Shown here: positions 7,761-17,321 of the stretch, in pieces | Numbering within the stretch: the first letter of the stretch is position 1 | Layout of the letters: each line of letters starts with the position of its first letter | NCBI GenBank assembly: GCA_003215415.1 | Contig: QCKK01000010.1 | Span: 1 to 43,698, forward strand | Source: Prochlorococcus sp. AG-409-N21 | GTDB taxonomy: Bacteria > Cyanobacteriota > Cyanobacteriia > PCC-6307 > Cyanobiaceae | Length of the DNA stretch: 43,698 nucleotides | Direction of reading: 5' to 3' | Position numbers and translations under genes: made by a program | Notes under the pieces: generated by a model | The model's database searches: none | What the model saw: only the letters and a program-made list of their open reading frames with translations | What the model was told of the DNA's origin: nothing

Positions 7761-10331
7761 ATGTTCGAGAGGTTTACCGAAAAAGCCATCAAAGTGATCA
7801 TGCTGGCTCAAGAAGAAGCACGCAGGCTTGGTCACAACTTTGTAGGGACAGAACAAATCTTGCTAGGTCTCATAGGGGAGGGGACAGGCGTTGCAGCGAA
7901 AGTGCTCAAATCAATGGGGGTAAATCTCAAAGATGCTCGTGTAGAAGTCGAAAAAATTATTGGGCGTGGATCAGGCTTTGTAGCTGTCGAAATACCTTTT
8001 ACACCACGTGCCAAAAGGGTTTTAGAACTTTCTCTAGAAGAAGCAAGACAACTTGGGCATAATTACATTGGTACCGAGCATTTATTACTAGGACTAATAA
8101 GAGAAGGTGAGGGAGTCGCAGCTCGTGTATTGGAAAATCTTGGTGTTGACCTTACAAAGGTAAGAACCCAGGTAATCAGAATGCTCGGAGAAACAGCAGA
8201 GGTCTCTGCTGGCGGAGGAAATGGAGGGAAAGGCTCAACAAAAACCGCAACCCTTGATGAATTTGGAACAAACCTCACACAATTAGCAAAAGAAGCAAAA
8301 TTAGATCCTGTAGTTGGAAGACACAGTGAAATAGATCGTGTCATTCAAATACTTGGAAGAAGAACTAAAAATAATCCAGTACTTATAGGCGAGCCTGGCG
8401 TTGGTAAAACAGCAATTGCTGAAGGCCTTGCACAAAGGATTCAACAAGGAGATATTCCTGACATTCTTGAAGAGAAAAGAGTACTAACTTTAGATATTGG
8501 TTTACTAGTAGCAGGTACAAAATACCGAGGAGAATTCGAAGAAAGACTAAAAAAAATAATGGAAGAAATTAAATCTGCAGGAAATGTAATTCTTGTAATT
8601 GATGAAGTTCATACTCTTATTGGTGCAGGAGCAGCAGAAGGAGCAATAGATGCCGCCAACATTCTTAAACCTGCCCTAGCAAGAGGGGAGCTCCAATGTA
8701 TAGGTGCAACCACACTTGATGAATACAGAAAACACATTGAAAGAGATGCTGCTTTAGAACGTAGATTTCAGCCGGTAATGGTTGGAGAACCATCTATTGA
8801 AGACACTATTGAAATTCTTCGAGGCCTCAGAGAAAGATATGAACAACATCATCGCCTAAAGATTACTGACGAGGCTCTTGAAGCTGCTGCAAATCTAGGT
8901 GATCGATACATATCAGATAGATTCTTGCCTGACAAAGCAATTGACTTAATTGATGAAGCTGGAAGTCGCGTTCGTTTATTAAACTCAAAACTTCCACCTG
9001 CTGCTAAAGAAGTAGACAAGGAACTAAGAACTGTACAAAAGAAAAAAGAAGAAGCTGTAAGGAACCAAGACTTTACAGAAGCTGGTGAACTTAGAGAAAA
9101 AGAGGTTGGGTTAAGAGACAAAATCAAATCTCTCTTGCAAAGTAATAAAAAGGATAATGAAGAAGCACCATCTCAAGTAGACAACAAGTCAGAGGATGTT
9201 GAAATAAAAAATCAAGAAGCTAAAAACACAGATCAGACTAGCAAGAACATCACTACACCAATTGTGAATGAAGAAGATATTGCTCAAATTGTTGCTTCCT
9301 GGACTGGTGTACCTGTACAAAAACTAACTGAGAGTGAATCAATAAAACTATTGAACATGGAAGATACTCTTCATCAAAGGCTAATAGGTCAAGATGAAGC
9401 AGTCAAAGCAGTATCCAAAGCAATTCGTCGAGCAAGAGTAGGTCTTAAAGATCCAAATAGGCCTATCGCTAGCTTCATTTTTTCAGGTCCAACTGGAGTA
9501 GGAAAAACTGAATTAACAAAAGCTTTAGCTACATATTTCTTCGGAAGTGAAGACGCAATGATTCGACTTGATATGTCTGAATTCATGGAACGTCATACAG
9601 TTAGCAAGTTAATTGGTTCGCCACCAGGGTATGTTGGATTCAATGAAGGTGGACAATTAACTGAAGCAGTTAGAAGGAGACCTTATACAGTTGTTTTATT
9701 TGATGAAATAGAGAAAGCACATCCAGACGTGTTCAACCTTCTACTTCAATTACTAGAAGATGGAAGACTTACAGATTCAAAAGGAAGGACAGTAGATTTC
9801 AAAAATACCTTAATTATAATGACATCAAATATAGGTTCTAAAGTTATAGAGAAAGGAGGGGGTGGACTTGGTTTTGAATTCTCCGGAGATAATACCGAAG
9901 ATATTCAATACAATAGAATTAGATCACTAGTAAATGAAGAGCTAAAACAATACTTCAGACCAGAATTTCTAAACAGATTAGATGAAATTATTGTTTTCCG
10001 CCAGCTTACAAGAGAAGAAGTAAAGGATATTGCAAAGATTATGCTTAAGGAAGTATTTAATCGATTAAAAGATAAAGGAATTACTCTCACTGTTTCAGAG
10101 GCATTTAAAGAGCGTTTGGTTGAAGAAGGATATAATCCATCATATGGTGCAAGGCCGCTGCGTAGGGCTGTAATGCGTTTACTAGAAGATAGTCTCGCAG
10201 AGGAAGTACTATCTGGACGTATTAAAGATGGTGACCATGCGGAAGTAGATGTAGACGAAAATAAGCAAATTGTAGTTCGTCATATTTCAGAAGAATCAGC
10301 AAAACCTGAACTGGCAGGTGCTGGAATCTAA
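7761..10331 (+). CDS. clpC: Clp protease ATP-binding subunit ClpC (Hsp100)
   Basis: A AAA+ unfoldase that feeds substrates to ClpP-type proteases; in cyanobacteria ClpC is essential and has intrinsic chaperone activity. It has an N-terminal double Clp-N repeat (1-145), D1 with Walker A GEPGVGKT (210-217) and Walker B VILVIDE (276-282), a UVR/M-type helical region (about 412-460), and D2 with Walker A GPTGVGKT (576-583) and Walker [10 protein letters not shown]. The LGF tripeptide in GGGGLGFEF is the expected ClpP-docking loop. A charged low-complexity stretch (about 461-500) follows the UVR region. The 856 residues are a little longer than many homologues because of it. Short repeats upstream may be regulatory. 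Confidence 0.98.
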   Translation: MFERFTEKAIKVIMLAQEEARRLGHNFVGTEQILLGLIGEGTGVAAKVLKSMGVNLKDARVEVEKIIGRGSGFVAVEIPFTPRAKRVLELSLEEARQLGHNYIGTEHLLLGLIREGEGVAARVLENLGVDLTKVRTQVIRMLGETAEVSAGGGNGGKGSTKTATLDEFGTNLTQLAKEAKLDPVVGRHSEIDRVIQILGRRTKNNPVLIGEPGVGKTAIAEGLAQRIQQGDIPDILEEKRVLTLDIGLLVAGTKYRGEFEERLKKIMEEIKSAGNVILVIDEVHTLIGAGAAEGAIDAANILKPALARGELQCIGATTLDEYRKHIERDAALERRFQPVMVGEPSIEDTIEILRGLRERYEQHHRLKITDEALEAAANLGDRYISDRFLPDKAIDLIDEAGSRVRLLNSKLPPAAKEVDKELRTVQKKKEEAVRNQDFTEAGELREKEVGLRDKIKSLLQSNKKDNEEAPSQVDNKSEDVEIKNQEAKNTDQTSKNITTPIVNEEDIAQIVASWTGVPVQKLTESESIKLLNMEDTLHQRLIGQDEAVKAVSKAIRRARVGLKDPNRPIASFIFSGPTGVGKTELTKALATYFFGSEDAMIRLDMSEFMERHTVSKLIGSPPGYVGFNEGGQLTEAVRRRPYTVVLFDEIEKAHPDVFNLLLQLLEDGRLTDSKGRTVDFKNTLIIMTSNIGSKVIEKGGGGLGFEFSGDNTEDIQYNRIRSLVNEELKQYFRPEFLNRLDEIIVFRQLTREEVKDIAKIMLKEVFNRLKDKGITLTVSEAFKERLVEEGYNPSYGARPLRRAVMRLLEDSLAEEVLSGRIKDGDHAEVDVDENKQIVVRHISEESAKPELAGAGI

Positions 10332-10369
10332 TAAAATCATCAATATGCTAAAGACAATTAATAAATAGA

Positions 10370-11512
10370 ATGGAAGTTCAATTATCCCATGCAATAGCAC
10401 CTGCAAACGTACTCAGAGGAGATAATGCATGGAACAAAGGAAAGCTATTGATTCATGCCCTATGCAAACGTCCACTTCTATTAGGCCGTAGTGAATCAAC
10501 AAATTCAGTTAGATTAAGCTTATTTGATGATCTTCTATCTCTTGAAATTCATCCAATAAAAGCTGAACTACAATTTGATTGTTGTGAAACTGACTTAAAA
10601 AGAATAATAAACATTATTAATGAAAATAACTGTGATGGAGTTATAGCGATTGGAGGGGGGAAAGTTCTTGATGCCGGCAAACTGGTAGCAAATCGTCTTG
10701 ATATGCCATGCATTACCGTTCCACTTAGTGCAGCCACATGTGCTGGCTGGACTGCTCTTTCCAACATATATACACCTCAAGGTGCTTTCCTAAAAGATGA
10801 ATCGCTCAAAAGATGCCCAGATTTATTGATATTTGACCATTCATTAGTAAACAAAGCCCCTACGAGATTACTTGCAAGTGGAATAGCTGATGCACTTGCT
10901 AAATGGTATGAAGCCTCAATTACGAGCAAAAAAAGTCTTGACGGTCTAGTTCTTCAGGCAGTTCAAATGGCAAGAGTTTTACGAGATCAATTACTCATTG
11001 ATGGCCATGAAGCACTTAAAAACCCTACAAGTGATTCATGGGTCAGAGTGGCAGAAGGATGTGCGCTAACTGCAGGCCTAATAGGTGGTATTGGAGGGCC
11101 ACATTGCAGAACTGCTGCTGCACATGCTGTCCACAACGGACTTACTCAACTCCATGGTTGCCAAAACATTCTTCATGGTGAAAAAGTCGGTTTGGGCATA
11201 CTTATTCAATTACACCTAGAGGAAACAATTCAAGGAAATAAGTTGGCGAAACAAGCTAGGGCTCAATTGCTCAAATTCCTAAAAGAACTAAATCTGCCTT
11301 TAGGTCTAAGTAATTTCGCACTGTCAAAAACAAGCATCGAAGACCTAAATGAAGTTTGCATATTTGCCTGCAGGAAAGAGTCAGAGATCCATTTTCTTCC
11401 TTTCCCTGTAAATAGTCCAACGCTACTTAATTCTATTCTTTCTGTAGAAGATGAAATCCAGACATCATCTTCCACTCACCTTATCCAAAATAATAAAATT
11501 GAACTTAAATAA
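10370..11512 (+). CDS. Iron-containing alcohol dehydrogenase family, glycerol dehydrogenase-like
   Basis: An NAD-dependent polyol or alcohol dehydrogenase of the GldA/glycerol-1-phosphate dehydrogenase branch. The nucleotide loop IGGGKVLDAGK (about residues 92-102) and the following TVPLSAATCAGWTALS are typical. The metal ligands expected in the family are visible as the Asp in GIADALAKWYE and the His residues in AAAHAVHNG and LHGEKVG. The length of 380 residues is normal. It follows clpC by 38 bases, and its 3' end overlaps the start region of the alpha/beta hydrolase. The substrate cannot be read from sequence; glycerol or glycerol phosphate is a reasonable guess. Confidence 0.85.
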   Translation: MEVQLSHAIAPANVLRGDNAWNKGKLLIHALCKRPLLLGRSESTNSVRLSLFDDLLSLEIHPIKAELQFDCCETDLKRIINIINENNCDGVIAIGGGKVLDAGKLVANRLDMPCITVPLSAATCAGWTALSNIYTPQGAFLKDESLKRCPDLLIFDHSLVNKAPTRLLASGIADALAKWYEASITSKKSLDGLVLQAVQMARVLRDQLLIDGHEALKNPTSDSWVRVAEGCALTAGLIGGIGGPHCRTAAAHAVHNGLTQLHGCQNILHGEKVGLGILIQLHLEETIQGNKLAKQARAQLLKFLKELNLPLGLSNFALSKTSIEDLNEVCIFACRKESEIHFLPFPVNSPTLLNSILSVEDEIQTSSSTHLIQNNKIELK

Positions 11513-12404
11513 AAATAACTCTGAAATACAAATATCCCCTGAGCAAAAGCTTCTAAATATACTTATTCCTCAATTAATAGATCCACAAGCAAGAGATCTT
11601 GCAAAGCAAATCCGGTGGTTCGAATTGAAAAACCTTAGTTCAAAAGGAACAGATCGTTTTCCAATAGCAATTGCTGGAAAGGGTCCTCCTTTATTACTTT
11701 TACATGGATTTGATAGCAGCTTCCTTGAGTTTCGTAGAATATTTCCCTTATTAATCAACCACCATAAAGTAATAATCCCTGATCTATTTGGATTTGGTTT
11801 CTGCCCACGTCCGCCTTTCGCAAACCATGGACCAGAAGCACTATTAAATCATTTACAAGAAGTTCTAGAAAGCCTGTCTTTAGTTTCAAATATTGGAGTA
11901 ATAGGTGCGTCAATGGGAGGGGCAATTGCAATGGAATTAGCAAGGCGAAACCCTAGAAAGATAAATCGATTACTTTTACTTTCACCAGCAGGTTTAACAG
12001 GAAAACCAATGCCAGTACCACATATATTAGACAAAATAGGTGTATGGTTCCTTTCGCGACCAGAAGTAAGGAAAGCACTATGCAGGCAAGCTTTTGCAGA
12101 TCCAAAAAGTAGCGTTGGTCCTCCGGAAGAACAAATTGCTTCTCTTCATCTTCAGGTCCCTGGGTGGGGAAGATCTCTCGCAGCTTTTGCACGAAGTGGA
12201 GGTATTGCAAATTATGGCTTGCCGTTACCTCCACAACCATTAAATGTAATTTGGGGCGATAAAGATCGCATCCTTACCCAAAAACAAAGAGATAATGCAA
12301 TATCGATACTTAATACCAATACCAAACAGTTGGATGATTGTGGTCATTTGCCACATCTAGAGAAGCCAGAATTTATTGCAGAATACTGGTTGAGAATAAA
12401 ATAA
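11451..12404 (+). CDS. Alpha/beta hydrolase
   Basis: A 317-residue soluble hydrolase with a complete catalytic triad: nucleophile Ser in GASMGG, Asp in the WGDKD segment, and His in CGHLPHLEKP. The oxyanion-hole motif LLLLHGFDSS precedes them. Similar proteins hydrolyse esters, lipids or epoxides; the substrate is unknown. The first ATG overlaps the upstream dehydrogenase by 62 bases. A TTG at 11499 would cut this to 14 bases and lose 16 poorly conserved residues, so the start is uncertain. The DUF2993-like gene follows 2 bases after the stop, so dehydrogenase, hydrolase and DUF2993 are very probably one operon. Confidence 0.88.
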   Translation: MKSRHHLPLTLSKIIKLNLNKNNSEIQISPEQKLLNILIPQLIDPQARDLAKQIRWFELKNLSSKGTDRFPIAIAGKGPPLLLLHGFDSSFLEFRRIFPLLINHHKVIIPDLFGFGFCPRPPFANHGPEALLNHLQEVLESLSLVSNIGVIGASMGGAIAMELARRNPRKINRLLLLSPAGLTGKPMPVPHILDKIGVWFLSRPEVRKALCRQAFADPKSSVGPPEEQIASLHLQVPGWGRSLAAFARSGGIANYGLPLPPQPLNVIWGDKDRILTQKQRDNAISILNTNTKQLDDCGHLPHLEKPEFIAEYWLRIK

Positions 12405-12406
12405 TA

Positions 12407-13048
12407 GTGACAAGATATACTTCCTCAAAAGAGTCAGGATTTATCTTAAAAATAATTTCAAAAAGTCTTGAAATATGGATGAGAAGACAATGCAAAATGA
12501 TAGGCGAATTAAGACTAGATATTAATGGAACATCACTAAAACTATTAAAAGGACAATTAAGTGGTGTAAGTCTATTTGCCAAAGACGTGATATTCCAAGA
12601 TTTATCATTTAGCCTTGTCAACCTAAAAAGTGGTCCGATTAAATTAAAGTTAAATCAAGAGAGAAAACTATCATCAATAATTGACATGCAAGAATTCCAG
12701 ATAGAAGGCAATGTTGTCATTCAATCTGAAGGCATTAATTCGATATTTTTGTCGAAACGTTGGCGTTCGATGAGGGAATGGCTCGCAAAGGCATTACTAG
12801 GAGTCAATTCATTCGATAAAATAAGTATTGAAGATGAAATGCTTATTTTAACAACTTCCTCACCCTATACAGAAGGATCATCAATAAAAAGATTTAAAAT
12901 CAAAGCTAAGGATGGGACTATTCTTTTTATTTCTGAAGAAAGAGGATTAGAAACATATCTACCTATGGATGAATCCATCCAAATACAAGAAGCAGTATTA
13001 AAAGGGAATAAACTACAAATATTCGGAAAATCAGATGTCACTCTTTAA
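12407..13048 (+). CDS. DUF2993/LmeA-like lipid-binding family protein
   Basis: A 213-residue protein rich in beta strands that resembles the cyanobacterial DUF2993 family (related to LmeA, associated with the envelope). Visible family-like features are the segment with LSGVSLFAKDVIFQDLSFS, later VNLKSGPIKLK, and alternating hydrophobic strands ending in KGNKLQIFG. I see no clear signal peptide; the N-terminus has only an amphipathic stretch (FILKIISKSLEIWM). The frame is open from 12338, but that start would overlap the hydrolase by 67 bases; the in-frame GTG at 12407, two bases after the hydrolase stop, is preferred. It converges on cdsA with a 2-base gap. Confidence 0.75.
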   Translation: MTRYTSSKESGFILKIISKSLEIWMRRQCKMIGELRLDINGTSLKLLKGQLSGVSLFAKDVIFQDLSFSLVNLKSGPIKLKLNQERKLSSIIDMQEFQIEGNVVIQSEGINSIFLSKRWRSMREWLAKALLGVNSFDKISIEDEMLILTTSSPYTEGSSIKRFKIKAKDGTILFISEERGLETYLPMDESIQIQEAVLKGNKLQIFGKSDVTL

Positions 13049-13050
13049 CG

Positions 13051-13938
13051 TCATCCTGTTAAAAAGGGTATAACTAGCATTACTACATAATAAACAACCG
13101 CGGGAGTAAACAAATAACTGTCTATACGATCCAATATCCCTCCATGTCCAGGCAAAGCATCTCCTGAATCTTTAAGTCCTGCATTCCTTTTCATCATTGA
13201 TTCAGTAAGATCTCCTACCAAAGCAAAAAGAGCAACAAGTCCCCCTAAAATAGCTCCTAAAAACAAACCAAACTTCCACCCAAATAAATTAAAAGCAAAA
13301 GCACCAAAAACCATTGCACATAAAATCCCTCCTATAGCACCTTCAACTGTTTTTGCTGGTGAGATAGGAGATAAAGGATGTCTGCCAAAAGTTCGGCCCA
13401 AGGAATAAGATCCAATATCACTAGCTACAATCATCAAGCAAGCAATTAAGGTGATAATCATTCCAGAAGTTAAGAATTCAAAGCCATGGTCAAAGAATTT
13501 TGGAAATCCTGAGACAAAATCAATCTCATTAAAGTTTCTAAGTTTTAACCAATGGCTTGGAAGAAAACCCAAATAAAAAAATCCGAAAATTGAAGCTGCT
13601 ATATCAGCTATTGATCCCGTAACAGGCTGAAGCAAGAGCCAACCACAAATAGCCGCTCCAGAAAGAGGAAGAACAGCTGCTGCCAAATCAGAAGGCAGGC
13701 CTCCATTTAAACCCCACTGTGTACACAGAAGCAAAAGCTGGCATGCAACCAAAGTTGTTTTTGTAGCAGGACGAATGCCAGTGCACTGCGCCATTCGGAA
13801 ATACTCCAACAAGGCAAGATGCACAATCACCCCAAGTGCAAGAGTGAACCACCAACCTCCCAGACCTACAGCTATCAAGCCAAATGCACCTGCAGCAAGG
13901 CCACTACGAAGCCTTTTACGTGAGCGAACTAAAGCCAT
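13051..13938 (-). CDS. cdsA: Phosphatidate cytidylyltransferase (CDP-diacylglycerol synthase)
   Basis: An integral membrane enzyme that makes CDP-diacylglycerol from phosphatidate and CTP, the precursor of phosphatidylglycerol, which photosystems need. It has about seven to eight hydrophobic helices. The CDS signature is present near the C-terminus: SMMKRNAGLKDSGDALPGHG, continuing to GILDR. The start is the ATG at 13938 (MALVRSRKRL); an in-frame TTG one codon earlier is less likely. The GC-rich dyad at 13968-13981 lies about 30 bases upstream. The gene is downstream of the decarboxylase but separated from it by 217 bases, so it probably has its own promoter. Confidence 0.96.
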   Translation of the reverse strand: MALVRSRKRLRSGLAAGAFGLIAVGLGGWWFTLALGVIVHLALLEYFRMAQCTGIRPATKTTLVACQLLLLCTQWGLNGGLPSDLAAAVLPLSGAAICGWLLLQPVTGSIADIAASIFGFFYLGFLPSHWLKLRNFNEIDFVSGFPKFFDHGFEFLTSGMIITLIACLMIVASDIGSYSLGRTFGRHPLSPISPAKTVEGAIGGILCAMVFGAFAFNLFGWKFGLFLGAILGGLVALFALVGDLTESMMKRNAGLKDSGDALPGHGGILDRIDSYLFTPAVVYYVVMLVIPFLTG

Positions 13939-13967
13939 CAAAAAATGTTAGGCCTTGGTTATGCCGA

Positions 13968-13981
13968 GCCAATCAATTGGC
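13968..13981. promoter_or_regulatory. Dyad upstream of cdsA
   Basis: GCCAAT (13968-13973) and ATTGGC (13976-13981) form a perfect inverted repeat with a 2-base centre, 29 bases upstream of the cdsA start on the minus strand. It is flanked by GGTT and AACC that could extend pairing with a one-sided 7-base bulge. The rest of the 13939-14158 gap is AT-rich and holds a short hairpin-like ATGAAT-AAAA-ATTCAT (14144-14159) at the end of the decarboxylase gene, too weak to call as a terminator. Confidence 0.35.
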
Positions 13982-14158
13982 AACCAAATCGCAGTAATTA
14001 AGAATTGGAACATTTGATTCAAGGCAATCTGAGTGGATTCTTTGTAAAAAGATTATCAAATAAATTAGTTAAGCCAAAAGCTAGTTAAAGGATAATAATT
14101 TTCAATCTATCTAAGCAGTGAAAAGACTCGTAAATAATAATTTATGAATAAAAATTCA

Positions 14159-15565
14159 TCATTGATCTTTTACTATGTCGATTTTAGCTGAGATTTGTTC
14201 AGGCCAAAGTCGTTTCTGCTCTAACAACCATTCAACAAGATTTTTATCCAATTTCTCTCCAGGTATCAGAAGTGGTATTCCAGGAGGGTAAGGACAAATC
14301 AACTGCGCTGAAATACGACCAATAGATTGACTCAAATCAAGTGTTTCTCTTTTTGATCTCCATGCAATTCCAGGATGCATGCAAGGTGTTGAAAAGCCAA
14401 TATTTGAAGGAGGTGGATTGAATTCAGGTGTAACTGTCCTGGGCAGGTCACTATCAAGTAGTTGATTCCATAATCTTGTGAGAAGTTTTGCAAGGCTTCT
14501 CTGACGATTGTATCCAAGACAAAATGTTAAGCATCCTGGTTCTGGGAGTTCAGCTTCAATACTCCTTTTTGATAACCATTTATCTGCATCAATTCCACTA
14601 ATCGACTCTATAGATGTATGCAAAATAAGTTTTAAGGGATCATCGTTTTTCAACAAAGGTAAGCCTGCTTCTACAAGAGCATTTGTCAAAATCTTACTTT
14701 CCTCAATCCTGTTTCTTAATCGCATCAAACCTCGAGTGGTACGCCACTCTTTTAAAGCTGATTCACAAGAGGCCAACAACAATGAGCTAGGGCTAGATGT
14801 TTGTAGCCAACTAAGACATGTTTCTATTGAGTCGGGGTCTACTCGATCACCCTTACTCCATAAAACAGCAGACTGCACCAAGCCAAGTGCTGACTTATGT
14901 AAAGAATGAACTATTAAATCTGCACCTAAATTGATTGCCGAATCAGGTAATCCAATATCCAGATCAACCGCAAAATGTGCTCCATGAGCTTCATCAACTA
15001 ATACTGGCCAACCCCTTTGATGAAAAAGGTCAATAAGTGGTCTTAGGGAAGTTGAATATCCTTGATAAGTTGGGTTTACAAGTACTGCGGCAGAAATATT
15101 TACATCTTCTAATTGAGACTTTTCAAATAACGCTTGGATCAAAGATTTATCTGGAGTATAGAAATGACCTCTATCAGACAAGAATGGGAGGCCAAAAAAA
15201 ACAGGATTTAAATCTGCAAGTACGCATGCCTGGATCAAACTCCTATGAACATTTCTAGGCATTAAAACCGAAGTACCTGGAGCTGCAATTGACAACAAAG
15301 CAGCTTGGAGAAGTCCTGTTGCACCATTAACTCCAAACCAACATCTATCAGCGCCCATGGCCGCTGCAGCCTCTCTTTGGCTTTGAGCCACAATGCCATC
15401 TTTTTCAAGAGGTCCTCCTATTTCCACCAAGTCGGGCAAATCCCATACCCCAGCACGTTTACTTAAAAGGGATTTCATCTCATTAGGAAGAGAAAGACCT
15501 CTTCCGTGAGCGGGCAAAAAAAGACTCTTGCCTCTTTTCCTACTCAAAAAAGGGATAAGGCTCAT
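14159..15565 (-). CDS. Orn/Lys/Arg decarboxylase family protein (PLP, fold type I)
   Basis: A PLP-dependent enzyme of the bacterial lysine/arginine/ornithine decarboxylase group in its short form (468 residues, without the N-terminal wing domain of enterobacterial enzymes). Key positions are visible: an N-terminal PAHGRG motif, GVNGATG (78-84), LVDEAHGAHFAVD with PLP-ring Asp191, and HSLHKS with Schiff-base K224. The C-terminal domain includes CPYPPGIPLLIPGE, also typical. It probably makes a polyamine precursor (agmatine, cadaverine or putrescine), but the substrate cannot be decided here. It is divergent from the UbiB-like kinase with only 49 bases between, where a dyad lies at 15589-15605. 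Confidence 0.9.
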   Translation of the reverse strand: MSLIPFLSRKRGKSLFLPAHGRGLSLPNEMKSLLSKRAGVWDLPDLVEIGGPLEKDGIVAQSQREAAAAMGADRCWFGVNGATGLLQAALLSIAAPGTSVLMPRNVHRSLIQACVLADLNPVFFGLPFLSDRGHFYTPDKSLIQALFEKSQLEDVNISAAVLVNPTYQGYSTSLRPLIDLFHQRGWPVLVDEAHGAHFAVDLDIGLPDSAINLGADLIVHSLHKSALGLVQSAVLWSKGDRVDPDSIETCLSWLQTSSPSSLLLASCESALKEWRTTRGLMRLRNRIEESKILTNALVEAGLPLLKNDDPLKLILHTSIESISGIDADKWLSKRSIEAELPEPGCLTFCLGYNRQRSLAKLLTRLWNQLLDSDLPRTVTPEFNPPPSNIGFSTPCMHPGIAWRSKRETLDLSQSIGRISAQLICPYPPGIPLLIPGEKLDKNLVEWLLEQKRLWPEQISAKIDIVKDQ

Positions 15566-15588
15566 AAAATTTGAGGGTTTCTAGAGTC

Positions 15589-15605
15589 ATGACATAAGGT
15601 GTCAT
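15589..15605. promoter_or_regulatory. Dyad in decarboxylase / UbiB-like divergent gap
   Basis: ATGACA (15589-15594) and TGTCAT (15600-15605) are perfect complements with a 5-base centre. The 17-base site fills much of the 49-base gap between two divergent genes, placing it within 25 bases of both starts. The spacing is typical of a helix-turn-helix dimer site. No regulator is identified. Confidence 0.4.
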
Positions 15606-15614
15606 CTATTTGTA

Positions 15615-17309
15615 TTGAAAAGCTCTGGTGAGAAAACAAAACCTCTTGAAGACGTGCCCTCTTTAAGGTATGACGCTGACAGAGATTTTTATTGGCTTGT
15701 TGCTAAGCCTTGGATTTGGCTTCCAAGAACCATTGAAATTATTGCGACATTACTGATCCTTGTTGTTTTTTTGATTTTTCAAGGTTCAAGCAAAGACGAG
15801 GATATTCAAAAAAATCTCGCCAAAAGACTTCTTTCTACCCTCACGGAACTAGGTCCCTGCTTTATCAAATTAGGACAAGCTCTTTCAACTCGTCCGGACT
15901 TGGTGAAGCGTCATTGGTTAGAAGAACTAACAAAGTTACAAGACAATCTTCCACCATTTGATCATTCATTAGCGTTAAAAACATTAGAAGAGGATCTAGG
16001 CGCTCCAGCAGAACAATTATTTGAGGAGTTTCCAGAATCTTCCATAGCAGCAGCAAGTCTCGGCCAAGTTTACAAAGCTAGGATTGGTAAGCAAAACTGG
16101 GTTGCTGTGAAAATTCAGCGTCCCGAACTAACATTTATACTACGTAGAGATTTAGCAATAATTCGAATTCTAGGAATTATTTGCTCACCACTACTTCCCC
16201 TAAATTTAGGATTTGGACTAGGTGAAATAATTGATGAATTTGGCAAAAGTCTATTTGAAGAAATTGATTACGAAAATGAGGCTAATAATGCAGAACATTT
16301 TGCAAAGTTATTTGCAAACAACTCGTCAATAACAATACCAAAAGTAGAAAAACAAGTGTCTTCACGTAGAGTTATAACAACCACATGGATTGAAGGAGTA
16401 AAGCTAAGGAGCAGGAAAGAGTTAGAAGCAAATAATTTAGATCCTGAAGCACTAATTAAAACGGGAGTAACAAGTGGTATTCAGCAACTTCTTGAGTTTG
16501 GATTCTTTCATGCTGACCCGCATCCAGGAAATATGTTTGCTCTAAAAGGGAGAACTGGTGATCTAGGTCATTTAGGTTATGTAGATTTTGGAATGATGGA
16601 TTCTTTGACCGATAAAGATCGACTAACACTTACTGGAGCTGTAGTACATCTAATTAATAAGGACTTTGAAGCTCTTGCAAAAGACTTTCAATATCTTGGG
16701 TTTCTCGCTGGTAATGCAAACCTTTCTCCTATTGTTCCTGTTTTAGAGGAAGTACTAGGAGGAAGCTTAGGAGAGTCAGTTGGAACCTTTAACTTTAAAT
16801 CTATTACTGATAAGTTTTCAGAACTAATGTTCGATTATCCTTTCAGAGTTCCTGCAAGATTTGCTTTAATTATTAGAGCCGTTGTTAGTCAAGAAGGACT
16901 TGCCTTAAGATTAGATCCTAACTTTAAGATAATAGGTGTTGCATATCCCTACGTCGCGAAAAGACTAATAGCAGGTGATACGAAAGAAATGCTTGAAATA
17001 CTTTTAGAAGTTATTTTTGATAGCCAGGGGAACTTACGCGTTGATCGCTTAGAAAGCCTTATAGAGGTTATGCTAAGTGAAACAACTAGTACAAATACAG
17101 AAATATTGCCTATTGCGAAAGCAGGAATTAAATTATTGTTCAGCACAGGAGGGTCTGCATTAAGGAGAAGTCTTCTTTTGACATTGATAAAGGATGACCA
17201 TCTTAGTGCCTATGATATAAAAGCACTAATCAAACTGATTCACAGAAAGTTTAGCCCTGGAAAGCTAACCTTAGAGATGTTCAAGAGTCTCAATCCGTTA
17301 TCAGCCTAA
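15615..17309 (+). CDS. ABC1/UbiB-family protein kinase-like protein
   Basis: Members of this atypical kinase family (AarF/UbiB/COQ8, plant ABC1K) support quinone and tocopherol metabolism at membranes; cyanobacteria carry several. The family-specific KxGQ segment FIKLGQALSTRPD begins near residue 81. The alanine-rich loop AAASLGQVYKA replaces a normal glycine-rich loop, VAVKIQRP carries the nucleotide-binding Lys, and HADPHPGN plus YVDFGMM are the catalytic and metal-binding loops. A hydrophobic segment at about 38-58 could be a membrane anchor. The start is taken as the TTG at 15615. Which quinone or other substrate it serves is unknown. Confidence 0.93.
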   Translation: MKSSGEKTKPLEDVPSLRYDADRDFYWLVAKPWIWLPRTIEIIATLLILVVFLIFQGSSKDEDIQKNLAKRLLSTLTELGPCFIKLGQALSTRPDLVKRHWLEELTKLQDNLPPFDHSLALKTLEEDLGAPAEQLFEEFPESSIAAASLGQVYKARIGKQNWVAVKIQRPELTFILRRDLAIIRILGIICSPLLPLNLGFGLGEIIDEFGKSLFEEIDYENEANNAEHFAKLFANNSSITIPKVEKQVSSRRVITTTWIEGVKLRSRKELEANNLDPEALIKTGVTSGIQQLLEFGFFHADPHPGNMFALKGRTGDLGHLGYVDFGMMDSLTDKDRLTLTGAVVHLINKDFEALAKDFQYLGFLAGNANLSPIVPVLEEVLGGSLGESVGTFNFKSITDKFSELMFDYPFRVPARFALIIRAVVSQEGLALRLDPNFKIIGVAYPYVAKRLIAGDTKEMLEILLEVIFDSQGNLRVDRLESLIEVMLSETTSTNTEILPIAKAGIKLLFSTGGSALRRSLLLTLIKDDHLSAYDIKALIKLIHRKFSPGKLTLEMFKSLNPLSA

Positions 17310-17321
17310 ACCAATTAAATT

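Noticed and set aside
13044-13063. TTTAAC/GTTAAA hairpin over the convergent ends of the DUF2993-like gene and cdsA
   Set aside because: Only six AT-rich base pairs with an 8-base loop and no T run; too weak to call a terminator.
14508-14909. 133-codon open frame on the plus strand
   Set aside because: Antisense to the decarboxylase gene, with no domain-like pattern; a shadow of codon bias in the real gene.
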